64,000 bases of DNA from Symbiodinium natans. Its lineage: Eukaryota; Sar; Dinophyceae; Suessiales; Symbiodiniaceae. Location of the stretch: the NCBI GenBank assembly GCA_905221605.1, contig CAJNDS010000425.1, positions 79,910 through 143,909 on the forward strand, written 5' to 3'. Position 1 is the first letter of the stretch; each line of letters starts with the position of its first letter. Below the pieces are notes generated by a model. The model was not told the DNA's origin. It saw nothing but the letters and a program-made list of their open reading frames with translations, and searched no databases. The translations under genes were made by a program, and so were the position numbers. Below, in pieces: positions 12,001 to 29,699 of this stretch.

Positions 12001-14527
12001 AAACATCTCGAGGCCCAAAGCCCGAAACCCTGAACCCGGAAACCGAAAGCTCCCGTGCATTTTCCAGGCCTCCCGAAACGCACAGAGCCTTTTTGGACAG
12101 AGCTAAGGGTCATTGGAGGAAACTCAAAACACAAGTACCCGTGCGTTTTCCCACCCCCTGGAAACGCACGCGAGCGCCGCATCGCTTTCTATAGACCTGG
12201 AGCATGCTGCGTGCTGAGGGGGGTCAGCGGCCACGTTCCGGACCGCGTCCCGAGACGCGCGTCCCGCGTCTCGTGCCGAACGGTTGCTAAGGGTTTAGAG
12301 TTTAGGATTTAGGGTTTAGGGTTTAGGGCGGCAGGAGATCAAGATCACGCTGCAAACCATTGAGCGCTGGCTGTCGGAGAGCACATGGCTCTGCGGTTCA
12401 GACGCGGGGCCGCATGCAGACCTGACCTGTACAACGAGGGCAAGTCTTAGGGTTCAGGGCTTAATTAGGGTTTAGAGTTTGAGGTTTAGGGTTAGGGTTT
12501 AAGGCGTCTTCATGATAGGATTCAGGGCCCCGAGGTTCATCATAAGCACAAGGGCTAGAGGATGTAGCAGCATGGTGGTGCGAAGCCCTCGATGTTCGCA
12601 TTCTGATCACTTCGGTGATGGTGCGGGGTTCCAACCATTTCTCGTTGCGGCTGATGCTTACTTGCACAATGGGTTCAGTCGGTGTGAAAATTGAAGGTGG
12701 ACTATGAGGAAACAACATTATAGCAATACACAAATATTTTAGCTCACTGATGACATTCTCATATAGTCATAGTATGTGCAAGAGAGAGAGGTCCGTTAGC
12801 TCTGCCGCTTGCGTCTCCTGCTGCAACCTGTTTATGGTAACATTCATCCTAAACCTTAAACCCTAAACCCTTGTCAAAACGCTAAACCCTGAACCCTCAA
12901 CCAAAAACCCTAAACCCTAAACCCTAAGCCCTAAGCCCTAAGCCTAAACCCTAAACCCTAAACCCAAGAGAGTTTAGGGCTTAGTGGGTTTTTAAACAGC
13001 AGCTCTTGGAGCTCTGTTGCAGACCGCTGTAGGAGCCGACTGTGGCAGATTTGTCCTGTGACGCGGTTGCATTCTTCTTTAGGCCTAAACCCTAAACCCT
13101 AAACCCTAAACCCCAAACCCTAAACCCTAAACCCTAAACCCTAAACCCTTAGGGTTTGGGGTTTAGGTCTTAGGGCTTACTATCCCTAAGTTAATCATGG
13201 GGGGGAACCTAGGGGGTAGTTTGGGGGTGGGGCAGGGGGGGGGGGGGGGGTAGTAGGCGAACCCATGATCTTCCTCTAAGCTGACCATAAGAGGGTTATC
13301 ATGCAGTTGCTCGTATAGTTTGTTTGCTTTGAGGCACCAGACAAGGTTTCGACGTTTTCCGGTGCACGTGCCATGTTTTGACGAGGTGCTCGAGGGTGCA
13401 TTCATTGACTCGCCTGAACCCTAAATGCCCTAAGCCCGAAACCCTCAAGACCAGAGCCCTTGTCTGTAGAAAGCAGCTGGGCAAGCGCATTTCTGTTCCT
13501 TGGTGCCAAGTTTAAGGTACCCAAACCCTAAACCCTGAACCCTGAACCCCAAAACCCTAAACCGGTCAGGTTTCAGGGATGGGGGGCTGATGGCTTGGAG
13601 CCCAGGCTATTGCGAGGTGGGCCAGTGCTTGGACAAGTACACGGGACTCTTCGCCGTGAATGACATAGACCTCTCAGCGTATCCGAAGATCCAGCAGTGG
13701 CAGCCCGGATGCCAATACCATATGTGAGGTGGTTTAGGGCTTCGTGTTTAGGGTTGAGGGTTTAGGGTTTAGGAAATTAGGGGTACCTACCTTCTTGGGT
13801 TCCTTATTGCAGGGGAGTCCTACTATTTGGGGGCCTATAATTGAGGCCCCTTGTTTTCGTAAACCCCCATGTACCGACACCACTTTTAGGGGGTTGGGGT
13901 TTAGGGAAACACCTCTCCAAGTCAAGTACTGCGAGTTCTGCCTTGACTACAGGGCCCCGTGTTGAAGATGCACGGTCCCTTACAGGCCTCGCATCTTTCT
14001 TTAGTGGTTTGGTCGTTCCTAGTCGTTGCTACATGAGTTTCCAACAGTATCTTTGTTCTACACCTCGGTATGGAATCAGAAGAACCGCAAGGAACGGACC
14101 CCCCCTCCCGCCCCTCCCCCCTCCCCCCCCAAAGCTCAAGGTTGATCGGCTGTAGGCTTTTAGGGTTTTTGGTGCGTAAACTGGTTTAGGGTTGAGGGTG
14201 TGGCAGTATAGGCTTCAGGAGTCAGAAGCAGACACCCACTTCACGGAGTTGATGTCAAGCGGGCTCTTGAAGTCCGAACCCCTGAGTTCTCATCAAGAAC
14301 CCCCAAACCCCCATCACACCCTACACAACAAGCCCTCAAAACCTCAAAACCTCTGAAAACCCTAAAGCCCCAAAACCCATAAGAACCTGAGAGCCCCTCA
14401 GAAAAGCCCCTATACCGCAATCAAAACCCTCTACACCCGGCACGTCTCCGCGACCCCAAGGCTGGTAGCTTGCGAGGGATTGCCCGGCTACGAGAAGAGC
14501 CACACAGCGCTGAAGCAGACTCTTTGA
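9030..14527 (+). CDS. Glutathione S-transferase, theta-like, nine exons
   Basis: Predicted exons: 9030-9102, 9476-9570, 10015-10055, 10368-10422, 10585-10683, 10955-10978, 12335-12428, 13606-13702 and 14461-14527. They join in phase to 215 codons including the TGA stop, a normal GST length. The product would conjugate glutathione to electrophiles in the cytosol. The N-terminal thioredoxin-like half shows MKIYTMPISQPARALSWAC (a Ser-Gln-Pro-x-Arg N-terminus as in theta GSTs), AVPRLEDGFILNESHAIMAY (the cis-Pro and ES glutathione-binding steps) and YPKEPR. The helical C-terminal half shows NWHHQNTR, TIERWLSESTWLCG, ADLT, YPKIQQW and LPGYEKSHTALKQTL. Donors are GT (9103, 12429), GA (9571) and GC (10056, 10423, 10684, 10979, 13703). 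Introns carry telomere-like arrays and inverted-repeat elements. The 24-nt exon 10955-10978 and the exact exon 5 end are the weakest calls. The theta subclass is an inference. Confidence 0.82.
9362..9462. mobile_element. Inverted-repeat element, family A, copy 1
   Basis: The ends GGGAGCTTACGATAT and TTTTCGTAAACCC are inverse, and the core has GATCCTACTAATTGGGGGTCC. It lies in intron 1 of the GST gene, ending 13 bp before the predicted acceptor. Confidence 0.7.
10297..10345. repeat. AAGGAACCCTT decamer repeat
   Basis: Five palindromic copies of the ten-base unit AAGGAACCCTT in GST intron 3, just before exon 4. Confidence 0.85.
11175..12175. repeat. Hairpin-forming minisatellite in GST intron 6
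   Basis: At least six diverged copies, 145-190 bp apart, each have GTGCATTTTCCAGGCC followed closely by AAAACGCAC or AAAATGCAC, then AGAGCC and TTGGACAG. The two parts pair as a short stem. Full copies start near 11257, 11413, 11559, 11746 and 12054. Related stems are near 11180 and at 12139-12168. The frames are open only locally and no product is assigned. Confidence 0.75.
13764..13867. mobile_element. Inverted-repeat element, family A, copy 2
   Basis: Left GGGTTTAGGAAATTAGGGG, right CCTTGTTTTCGTAAACCC, with core AGTCCTACTATTTGGGGGCC shared with the other family A copies. It sits in the last GST intron. The left end merges into a TTTAGGG array. Confidence 0.7.
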
Positions 14528-15357
14528 CGTCAAGCTGGCGGTAACCTCTTCGACCCCAAGTTTGGGGTTTGGGGTTCTGGTTTTGGGTAGGAGTCGTCAT
14601 CCCTCAACACGTATGAAGGATGTTATGTATCAAGTTGCGGGGGGGCCGAAGTGGGTGGCACCCTCTAAACCATAACCCTGAAGCCCCAATGGGTATGCAG
14701 GGTATGAGGGTTAGGGTTTAGGTTTTAGTACCCCATCCTCCTCGCGACAGATTCATCGGGTTGGACCTCAGCTTGGTTTACAGTTGAGGGCACATTGTTG
14801 CAGAGTGCTTTGGGGAGAGGCCCAAAAGCCCAAAATCCCAAACCCTTACTACATGAGAAGGGGCCCAACCCCCTTAAACTCCAGGGTTTAGGGTTTAGGG
14901 TTTAGGGTTGAGGGTTTTAAACCCTCAACCCTAAACCCTGAACCCTCAACCCAAAACCCTCAACCCAAAACCCTAAACCCTAAGCCCAAAACCCTGAACC
15001 AAGACCACGACCAAACTCAAAACAAGGCTTGGCCCCACCATCCGGCGCAAGGCTCCTCGCCAGGATGCTGGATCCAATTGAAATCTGAGCTCTGCGTTTA
15101 GGGTTTAAGGTTTAGGGTTAATGGTTTAGGGTTTTAGGGTTGATACCTGCATAAACCTTGAATATGTACTATGCAACCACATTCTGGTAACTTATCGTAG
15201 GCTCCTTAACGGCAACCACACCTAAACACTGCACACCTGCAGCCCAAACCCTACCTAAACCCTGCACGCTAAGCCCCTGAACTCCACCCCTAAACCCCTA
15301 AACCCTAAGCACCTAAACCCCTAAGCCCCTAAACCCTAGACTCTAAACCCGGAAAGC

Positions 15358-15453
15358 CTGAACCCTAAACCCTAAACCCTAAACCCCAAACCCTAAACCC
15401 TAAACCCTAAACCCTAAACCCTAAACCCTAAACCCTAAACCCTAAACCCTAAC
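15358..15453. repeat. (CCCTAAA)n array
   Basis: About thirteen near-perfect CCCTAAA heptamers, ending in a C run before the islet at 15460. Confidence 0.9.
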
Positions 15454-16221
15454 CCCCCCCATGTGGAGAGGCCGAAAAGCTGAAGTCCAAGCTGTGAGTC
15501 GCCAGACATCACCGGAGCACAGCGGCCAGCAACAGAAAAAAGAAGTCGCGGCCGGGCCCAGGGATGGGTTTAGGGTTTGGGGTTTAGGGTTTAGGGTTTC
15601 GGGCTTCGGGCTTTGGATTTTTTAGGTTTAGGGTTTAGGGTTTATGATTTTGGCAAAAAGGCCGTTAGCTGAGGTTTAGGATGCTTCCCTAACCCAGACC
15701 TCAAGGCTAGTTTTGACAACCTTGCGTTCACGAATCGGATTCTTCTGAACCCTAAACCTTACACCCTGTGTTTTCATGTCCGAAGATGCCAGTAGTACCC
15801 TTAGGGGTAGGGATCCTAGACCCCCAAACCCTAAACCCTAAACCCCAAACCCTAAACCTTAAACCCTAAACCCTAAACCCCAAACCCCAAACCCTAAAAT
15901 CCCCTCCCCTATCAAAAGTTCAGGCGCGGGTGCCAGGGCCCGAACGCCTCGAGAGCCCCGCGCACAGCGCGCCATTGCCTGAGAAAGTTGTGCATTTTTT
16001 GGGCTTTTGGGGGTTTAGGTTTTAGGGTTTTAGAGTTTAGAGTGCATTTGGAGGGCTTTCGTTGCTGTTGTTGTGTAGTTTAGGGGGTTTAGGGGTTTAA
16101 GTCAGATGTTTTTGGCGGGCTGGAGTTTTGATTATCAGGAGCTTGGGGGGGCTAGGGAAGGGACGGTGCCGACAACAGGGAATCGCTGCTGCCTCCACCC
16201 AGAAACCCTTGCTGTCAACTC

Positions 16222-16252
<31 letters not shown>

Positions 16253-16496
16253 GAGGGGGGGGGGGGGTTCGGGTTCAGGGTGGGTGTCGGGGTTTAGGCT
16301 CAGGTGAGCAGTAGTCTTTGGGGACATTTCGAGAGGGAGGGAGGGAGGGAGGGGGGAGGGAGAACCCAGCATGCCAACGAGCAGAAGTACTCCCCACAGC
16401 CGAAGCCCTAATCGGCGGGATGGGGCGGTTCCTTGCTTTTCGAATGAAAACTTGCTGGCCCGCCCTGGCCTCTTTGGCCCTTTCCCTTTACATATT

Positions 16497-16582
16497 TTGT
16501 GGTTCTGGGTCAGGATTCCCTTACAAAGAAACCAACCAACAAAAGGGTACCCTGATTATAAACTGGTTACTGAGCTACCAAG
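16497..16582. mobile_element. Inverted-repeat element, family D, copy 1
   Basis: The right half (AAGGGTACCCTGATTATAAA then GGTTACTGAGCTACCAAG) matches copies at 23250-23376 and 39081-39178. The left end is shortened. Confidence 0.55.
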
Positions 16583-16920
16583 AAGGTTTGAGAGATATCA
16601 CTTCGTCAGGGCGGCGGCGGCGTGTTTTGCAGCAGTCGCGAGTGGTCACAGAGCCTAATTAAGCCCTAACCCAAGTGATCCAGAAGCCCAAAAACTTAAA
16701 ATCCTATAAGCCCTAAACCCTAGCCCTAAACCTTAATCCCTAAGCCCTAAACCCTAAACCCTAAACCCTTCCGGAAATCTCTTCCAGGTCCACCTCCTCC
16801 CGAGCCGCGTCGACCAGCGTGCCGGCCGGGCCCTCATTTACAACCATGCAGCTTTAGGCTTGGGATTTTTAAGGGGTTTAGGGTTTAGGGTTTGGGGTTT
16901 AGGGTTTAGGGTTTGTAGGT

Positions 16921-17017
16921 GGGATATTCCCCCTTATACTAACAGTCCTTAATAGGGACTATAAGAGGGGGTACTATACTCCCTGCTAAGGACTGTTAGT
17001 ATAAGGGGGAACACCCC
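16921..17017. mobile_element. Inverted-repeat element, family B, copy 1
   Basis: Near-perfect inverse ends: GGGATATTCCCCCTTATACT at the left and AGTATAAGGGGGAACACCCC at the right, with AACAGTCCTTA/TAAGGACTGTT pairing further in. The 97-bp element could fold end to end. Related copies are at 22369-22462 and 59428-59569. Confidence 0.8.
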
Positions 17018-17231
17018 AACTTTGTGCCCTCAAGCTCGCGACCGGGTTTAGGGTTTGTAGGATTAGTAGGGTTCTAAGTCTTAAGGCTTTATAGTTTGTT
17101 CGGGTTCAGGGTTTAGGCTTTAGGGTTTGGGGTTTGGGGTTTGGTGTTTAGGAATCAGGACGACTTAGTCCGGCAGCAAGCAGTTGCCCACATGAGCTAG
17201 GGTCTTCATCGCCTTTGGCGTGGGTGTATAC

Positions 17232-17321
17232 GGGGGTTTCCGAAATTAGGGGGGGCCCTTACTATAAGGGAATCCTACTATGTGGGGTCTATATCAGGGG
17301 TCCCTTGTTTTCGTAAACCCC
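17232..17321. mobile_element. Inverted-repeat element, family A, copy 3
   Basis: Left GGGGGTTTCCGAAATTAGGG, right CCTTGTTTTCGTAAACCCC, core AATCCTACTATGTGGGGTCT. The reverse complement matches 62619-62717 nearly base for base, including the core. Confidence 0.8.
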
Positions 17322-18406
17322 TTAAACGGCCCTAAACCCTAAACCTGGCCCTTAGAATACCCAGATACCTTCTCCAGTTGCATCAACCCCCATATCGCGA
17401 GCTCGGCAATGCAGGCAGCTCCCAGTGCCTTTCCTTTATCAGCTTTAGGCTTTAGGGTTTAGGGTTTAGTGGAGGTTGTCTTCAACGATGGGCAGCACAC
17501 AAACAAGCACCCTCAAAACCCACAAAAAGAACGCGCAAAAGAAACCGCAACAACACGATAAGATAAACAAAAGCCTCCACACAGGGCTTCCAGATCGTTG
17601 GAGAGCCCCAGGCCAGAAACCCTAAACCCTAAGCCCCAAACCTCCAAACCCCAAACCCTAAACCCTGAACCCGAAGCCCTAAACCCCAAACCCGAAACCC
17701 GAAGCCCGAAACAAGCTCCAAAGCCCGAGCCTTTGGAGGCTGTTGTCTTGGATGCAACGCCTCCCCTGGCAGCTGCAGGCCCAACCGCAGAGCTGGCCCC
17801 TAAACCCTAAACCCTAAACCCTAAACCCTAAACCCTGAACCCTGAACCCTAAACCCTAACCCTAAACACCCTAAGACGCCAGGGACTGGCGCATAGTGCT
17901 GGGAATGGATGCCTTCTGCCTGTTCTGAATAGGGATTCGGGAACTTCGGTGCCCCTGCAAGGGTTGAGGTTTGAGGGTCTGGGGTTTAGGGTTTAGGGTT
18001 TAGGGCTTAGGGTTTAGGGCTCAGGGTTTAGGGTTTAGGTTTGGGGTTTGGGGTTTAGGGTTACTAGCCTGGCTCGCCCCTTAATTAGTAGTAATTGCAA
18101 GCCAGTCAAAAAACGAGCTAGAAGTACCAAGAAGGGAACCATGTGAAATTCGGCCGCGAGGGCATTGGCAGCGAATCTTTCTTTGGAGCACAGGAAGTAT
18201 GGGGACAACCCTAAACCCTAAACCCTAAATCCTGGACCCCGTGTCACTTCGCCGGATGTCGCTTTGTTGTGCGACTTGCTCGTGTTCTAGCGGCCGGAGG
18301 TTTGCAGGGCCCAGCGCCAGAGACTACTGGGCAGGTTTGGGTTTACGGTTTGGGGTTTGGGGTTTAGGGTTTAGGGCCCAAAGACCCTGAACACCGAAAC
18401 CCTGAA

Positions 18407-18426
18407 TCCTTCCCTTTTGGCTCAAG
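18407..18426 (+). other. Possible relic of the dinoflagellate spliced leader
   Basis: TCCTTCCCTTTTGGCTCAAG resembles the 22-nt dinoflagellate spliced leader, whose 3' part is CCATTTTGGCTCAAG. Fourteen of the last fifteen bases agree; the 5' part is diverged. It directly precedes a coding-like islet. Such relics are known where trans-spliced mRNAs were copied back into the genome. Chance similarity is not excluded. Confidence 0.4.
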
Positions 18427-18546
18427 ATTTTTATCCAAGACGGGAACGAGCTGGAGGGCCACCTTTGCTTTTGCGACCTCGCGCAATGCAGGAATCTGTT
18501 GGAGAGTTGTGGGAAGAAAGACCTAGAGATTTGCCCATGCATTCCA
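18427..18546 (+). CDS. Candidate exon after the spliced-leader-like site
   Basis: Open frame reading IFIQDGNELEGHLCFCDL, then AQCRNLLESCGKKDLEICPC and PTPCGAP. It is cysteine-rich, with no family recognised. It lies 130 bp upstream of the first FMO exon and could be its 5' exon or a separate gene. Confidence 0.4.
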
Positions 18547-18676
18547 ACACCATGCGGGGCACCAACGGGTTCAGGGTTTAGGGTTTAGGGTTTAGGGCTA
18601 GGGTTTAGGGCTCAGGGTTTGGGGTTTAGGGCTCAGGGTTTAGGGTTTAGGGCTCAGGGTTTAGGGCTTAGGGAAG

Positions 18677-25417
<6,741 letters not shown>

Positions 25418-27366
25418 TTCTGCAGAGACAGTCCTAGCCAGTATGTCTTTACAGATCTCGGTGGCCACAGGTGGCCACGGGCTAGTGCTGGATCAGTTTG
25501 GTTCCCGCCACTGGCAAAGAGATGGGCTTGCGAGTCCTGTTAGAGCTCGCAAGTGCTCTGTACTTGGCAGATGTAGAACTTCTGCCGGGGTTTTAGTGCC
25601 AAGGTTGCCTTGCCCAGTGATTGGCTGGGCGTCAGCCAAACCATCGCTTTACTCACATGCATGCAACAAGGCTGGAAGCAGCTGATGCAGCATGTGCCAC
25701 AGGAGTCTGCAGCGGCCCAAACAGGAATTGCACGTGCTTGTCTTGTGGTGGTAGATATAACATGATAGCGCCTTTGCTGCACCCATAGCATCGCCTCCAT
25801 GAAGATCAGCTTTGATTCCGGAGATAGGCCTAGGTGGAGTCGTGCGAACGCACATATATATAGAGAGAGAGAGAGAGAGCGAGAGCGAAAGAGATTTGGG
25901 CGCCTCCCCAACTGCCGCAACCATTCTGAGCATGCCACATCCTCCAGGGTGAAGCTACAGGTTGCTGATGTGTGCGTTCGTGGGTGGGTGTCCAGGCTGT
26001 GCTTGTGACGAATGGGGGAGCAACTCAAGCTTAGCTACGGTTGAGGGGGTTTCGGGGTTTAGGGTTTAGGGTTTAGGGGGGTTTAGGGTTTAGGGTTTAG
26101 GGCTTCGGGTTTAGGGTTTAGGGTCTGTAGGGGGTAGGGTTTCGGGTTTAGGGGTTTAGGGCTTAGGGCTCCCGATGCTTGCGAGGCGCAGCTCTCCCTA
26201 CACACCCCCTTTCCTTGAGCTCATCGAGGCGAAATCCATCTCTAAGGGGCATAAAAAGGGACCTTTGGGGGTCATTTAGGGGCTACTTAGGTCTATAGGG
26301 ACTAAGAAGGTATGTATAGGGGAAAAACAGGGGGCTAGGTAAAGGGTTTAGTCTGGGGGAGCACGGAGGTTCGGGTTTTGTCTTCCAGCTGCTTCAGGGG
26401 GCTTTGGGACGGTTTAGGGTTTAGGGTTTTGTCTTCCTGCTGCTTCAGGCGAGTTTGGGGATTAGGGTTTTGGGATTGCCCGGTTGCCGGGAAGTCTTGC
26501 CTTAAGGGTTTGGGCTTTCAGTGTTGGACATGTCCCAGATCAGAAACCCACACCCCCAAAGCCCAAACACTGACCACCAAGCCCAGCACCTTTTGTTCCA
26601 GCGGCGCACCTTTACCCCTTAAACCCGAAACCCTGAACGGCCCTGAACCCTTAAACCTAAACCCTTAACCCTAAACCCTACAGGTCCCACACGCCGCTAC
26701 CGACGCCCTGCTCCACTCCGAACCAGGTGCGGCCACATCGTAAACCCTCAACCTTAAACCCGAAGCCCTAAATCCTCAACCCTCCCTAACCTTACGCAAA
26801 CCCGAAAAGCCCTAAACACTCAACCCTAACCCCTATAAACCCTAAACCCTAAACCCTGAACCCTCCCTAAACCCGAAACCCTCAAAAGTTCAGACTTTAG
26901 GGGCTCAGGGGTTTCCCAACCCGCCATCTTGAACCCTGACCCCAAAGCCTCCAAGGCCCACAACTCTACACCCACAAAACCCCGAAGTCCCCCCACCCAC
27001 GCGCAAGCCCTCAACCAAGCCTTTAGGGTTTAGGGTTTAGGGTTTAGGGTTTAGGGTTTAGGGTTTAGGGTTTAGGGTATGGGGTTTAGGGTTTAGGGTT
27101 TAGGGTTTAGGGTTTAGGGTTTAGGGTTTAGGGTTTAGGGTTTAGGGTTTAGGGTTTAGGTTTAGGGCTTGGATACATCCTAAAGCCCCCCTACACCCCG
27201 AAACCCTCTTGGCAGCTCGCAGCCACAAGGTTTTGGGTTTAGGGTTTAGGGTTGAGGGCTTCGGGTTTAGGGCTTCGGGAACCCCAAAAACTCCTAAAGC
27301 CCTGAAGCCAAACCCCCTAAACCCTAAACCCTAAACCCTAAACCCTAAACCCTAAACCCCCGACAG
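25418..27366. other. Mostly noncoding stretch after the FMO gene
   Basis: An islet at 25505-25600 reads EMGLRVLLELASALYLADVE and looks coding, but is not joined to anything. A (GA)n run lies at 25860-25890. Telomere-like repeats fill 26055-26180 and 26600-27170. A degenerate J-type element (TTTAGGGGCTACTTAGG) is at 26241-26345, with relatives near 1340-1410 and, inverted, 60850-60960. Confidence 0.55.
27024..27166. repeat. Long (TTTAGGG)n array
   Basis: About twenty heptamers with a single TATGGGG variant near 27077. One of the longest arrays in the window. Confidence 0.95.
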
Positions 27367-27422
27367 CCTGGGTGCGGAGGAGCCTGCAGCCAAAACCAGC
27401 TCAGGAGGCGCCAACGCGGAGG
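27367..27422 (+). CDS. Candidate small exon
   Basis: CCGACAG acceptor, then an open frame reading LGAEEPAAKTSSGGANAE, and a GT donor at 27423. The preceding bases are a CCCTAAA array. Alanine-rich, no family recognised. Confidence 0.4.
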
Positions 27423-27691
27423 GTTTTTTCTGGTTCAGGTAGGGTTAGGGTTTAGGGTTTCGGTTTAGGCTTTAGGCTGTAGGCTTAGGCTTCAGGCTTT
27501 AGGCTTAAGTTAATGAAGGGTTTAGGGTAAGTCTAAGGGTTTAGGATTAGAGGTTGGGGGTTTTAGGGGTTTAGAGTTCCGGGGTTAAAGGGGTTAGGGG
27601 TTTTAGGGGGTTGGGAGGGGGACGGGGAACAAGGGTGGAGGGGTCGGGGAGGGTGAGAAAGGCGGGGCCCAGGGTTTGAGGGTGAAGGATG

Positions 27692-27697
27692 TTTTTT

Positions 27698-27728
<31 letters not shown>

Positions 27729-27992
27729 CGGGGGGGGGGGGGGGGGCGGGGGGGGGGGGGGGGCGCGGGGGGGGGGGGGGGGGGGCGGGGGGGGGGGGGG
27801 GGGGGGGGCGGGGGGGAGGGGGTGGGGGGTGGGGGGGGGGGGGCGGGGGGGGCGGGGGGGGGGGCGGGGGGGGGGGCGGGGGGGGGGGGGCGGGGGGGGG
27901 GGGGCGGGGGGGCGGGGGGGGGGGGGCGGGGCGGGGGCGGGGGGGGGGCGCGGGGGGGGCGGGCGGGGGGAGGGGCGGGGGGAGGGGGGTTG
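27692..27992. repeat. T run followed by ~290 bp of G with scattered C
   Basis: T17, then almost pure G broken by single C, GCG or GAG. The polyglycine frames are meaningless. The tract has strong G-quadruplex potential and is a likely place for sequencing or assembly error. Confidence 0.9.
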
Positions 27993-28349
27993 GGGCTTAC
28001 AGTTAATTTTGGGGCGCAGGGCTTACAGTTAATTTTCGGGGGTAGGGGTTAAGGGTTCAGGGTTTAGGGTTCAGAGTTGATTGCGCTTGGGGGTTTGTTT
28101 GCATAGGATTTGGGGTTCTTGGTCTTCAGGCTTTAGGGGGAGACGTGAAGTCCAAGGGAAGGCGGATCCCCAAAACCCAGCAACATTGAGCCCCCTGCAA
28201 CCCTAGCACCCAAGATCCTGAACCCTGAAGCCATAACCCCAAAGCCCCAAACCCCCAAAGCCCCAAAACCCCCAAAGCCCCAAAGCCCTAAAACCTTGTG
28301 AAAAACCTACACCCTGACCCCCCCCCCCTTCCAGCCCTAAGATCCTAAG

Positions 28350-28409
28350 CCCGTGAGTGAGGTGGCGGCACCGGCGCCTCTGCTGAGAGGCGCCCTACTC
28401 ACCAGACAG
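28350..28409 (+). CDS. Candidate 60-nt exon between telomere-like splice sites
   Basis: Twenty codons reading PVSEVAAPAPLLRGALLTRQ. The acceptor is the telomere-like GATCCTAAG| and the donor is |GTTTAGAG. No family recognised. A further islet at 28570-28620 reads ALVFIEGPTGPPR. Confidence 0.4.
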
Positions 28410-28899
28410 GTTTAGAGTTTGAGGATTTAGGGGTTAGGGTTATAAGGTGTGTGTGTGTGTGAGCGGGTAACGATAACAATGTTTTGGGTCAAAAGTAGTA
28501 TTATTTGAAATCTACTTTGATTTTATGGAGCCTTTAGGGTTTAGGTTGCTTCCGGTGTCGTAGGCGCTTGTCTTCATCGAGGGGCCCACTGGACCCCCTA
28601 GACACCAAACCCTGCACAGCCCGGGAACGGGGGAGACTAAACAGGGCGAAGCATTGAACCCTAAACTCCTAAACCCAGAAGCCCTGAACCCGAAGCCCGA
28701 AACCCTAACAACCCTAAACTCATAAACTCCTAAACTAACCCTCAACCCAAAAGTCCGAGTTCCAAAGTCTAAACCCCACACCCTACACCCTAAACCCTAA
28801 GCCCTAAACCCTAAACCCTAAACCCCAAACCCCAAACCCCAAACCCTTGCTCTGAGGCAGCCCGGGCCCACGCCCGCAGCCACTGAGGGCAAGTCGCTG

Positions 28900-29455
28900 G
28901 CTCTTGAGGGTCGGCCAGGACACGCAAGTTTCGGTTTTAGGGTTCAGGGTTCAGGGTTGAGGGTTTAGGGTTTGGGGTTTGGGGTTTTGGGTTGTCAGGG
29001 TTTAGGGTGTTCGGGTTATCAGGGCTCAGGGTTATGAACGTTTAGAGGGTTCAGGGTTGTTTGGTTTCAGGGTTTAGGCTTAGTTAGGGTTCAGGGTTAT
29101 CAGGGTTCAGGTTTAGAGTTTAGGGTTCAGGGTTTAGGGTTATCAGGGTTTGGTGTTTAGGGTTCAGGGTTTAGGGTGACCAGGGCTCAGGGTTTAGGGT
29201 TTAGGGTTTAGGGTTTAGGGTTTAGGGTTTAGGGGACCAGGGTTCAGGGCTTGTTGTTTTGGGATTACGGGCGAGTGAAGACTTCGAGGGTTTGGTACCT
29301 GGAATCCATCGCTCATGATGGAACCTGAGACTATTGTTGCATTGTTCTTTGTCTCTCTCGCTCTCTCTGTACATATGTTTAGCAAAAAATGTACAGTATA
29401 TATGTATATATAGAAGCAAATCTATTGTATAATATGTGATAGAGATACGCTCCCG
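28900..29455. other. Degenerate TTTAGGG tract
   Basis: 28935-29250 is TTCAGGG/TTTAGGG/TATCAGGG-type sequence in one orientation. The rest, to 29455, is AT-rich with a CTCTCTCG run and shows no exon. Confidence 0.7.
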
Positions 29456-29464
29456 AACTTCAAG

Positions 29465-29585
29465 CACGCCCACGAAAGTTGAGCTGCCTGCGTCTCATGA
29501 AGGAGAGCTGGATGACTTGAGCAACATCTGGATGAGCAACCTTCCCGAGTGGGGCCGGAGGAGGTCCCAGCCCCCTGAGCCCTAA
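29465..29585 (+). CDS. Candidate terminal exon, unknown product
   Basis: Open frame ending in TAA at 29583, reading PTKVELPASHEGELDDL then SNIWMSNLPEWGRRRS. Composition and codon use look genuine. No family recognised. Confidence 0.45.
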
Positions 29586-29699
29586 ACCCTAACCTCCCCA
29601 AACTCCTTCAACTCCTGCCTGAACTCCCGAAACCGCCTAAAACCCGGACCCTAAACCAAGCCCCATGGGCCCTCGACCCTGCACCCTCAACCCTCACAA

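Larger units (their letters stand above)
14528..18406. other. Exon-poor stretch with telomere-like arrays
   Basis: CCCTAAA/TTTAGGG clusters at about 14880-15000, 15240-15455, 15820-15900, 16700-16770, 17790-17880 and 17980-18065, and a poly-T/poly-G run at 16210-16267. Coding-like islets include 17705-17775 (PLEAVVLDATPPLAAA, followed by a GC donor-like GCCCAACC), 17880-17930 (RDWRIVLGMDAFCLF) and 18133-18205 (KFGREGIGSESFFGAQEVWG). They may belong to one + strand gene upstream of the FMO, but I could not join them. Confidence 0.55.

Noticed and set aside
27676-28052. Glycine-rich ORFs
   Set aside because: Translations of the poly-G tract in all frames.
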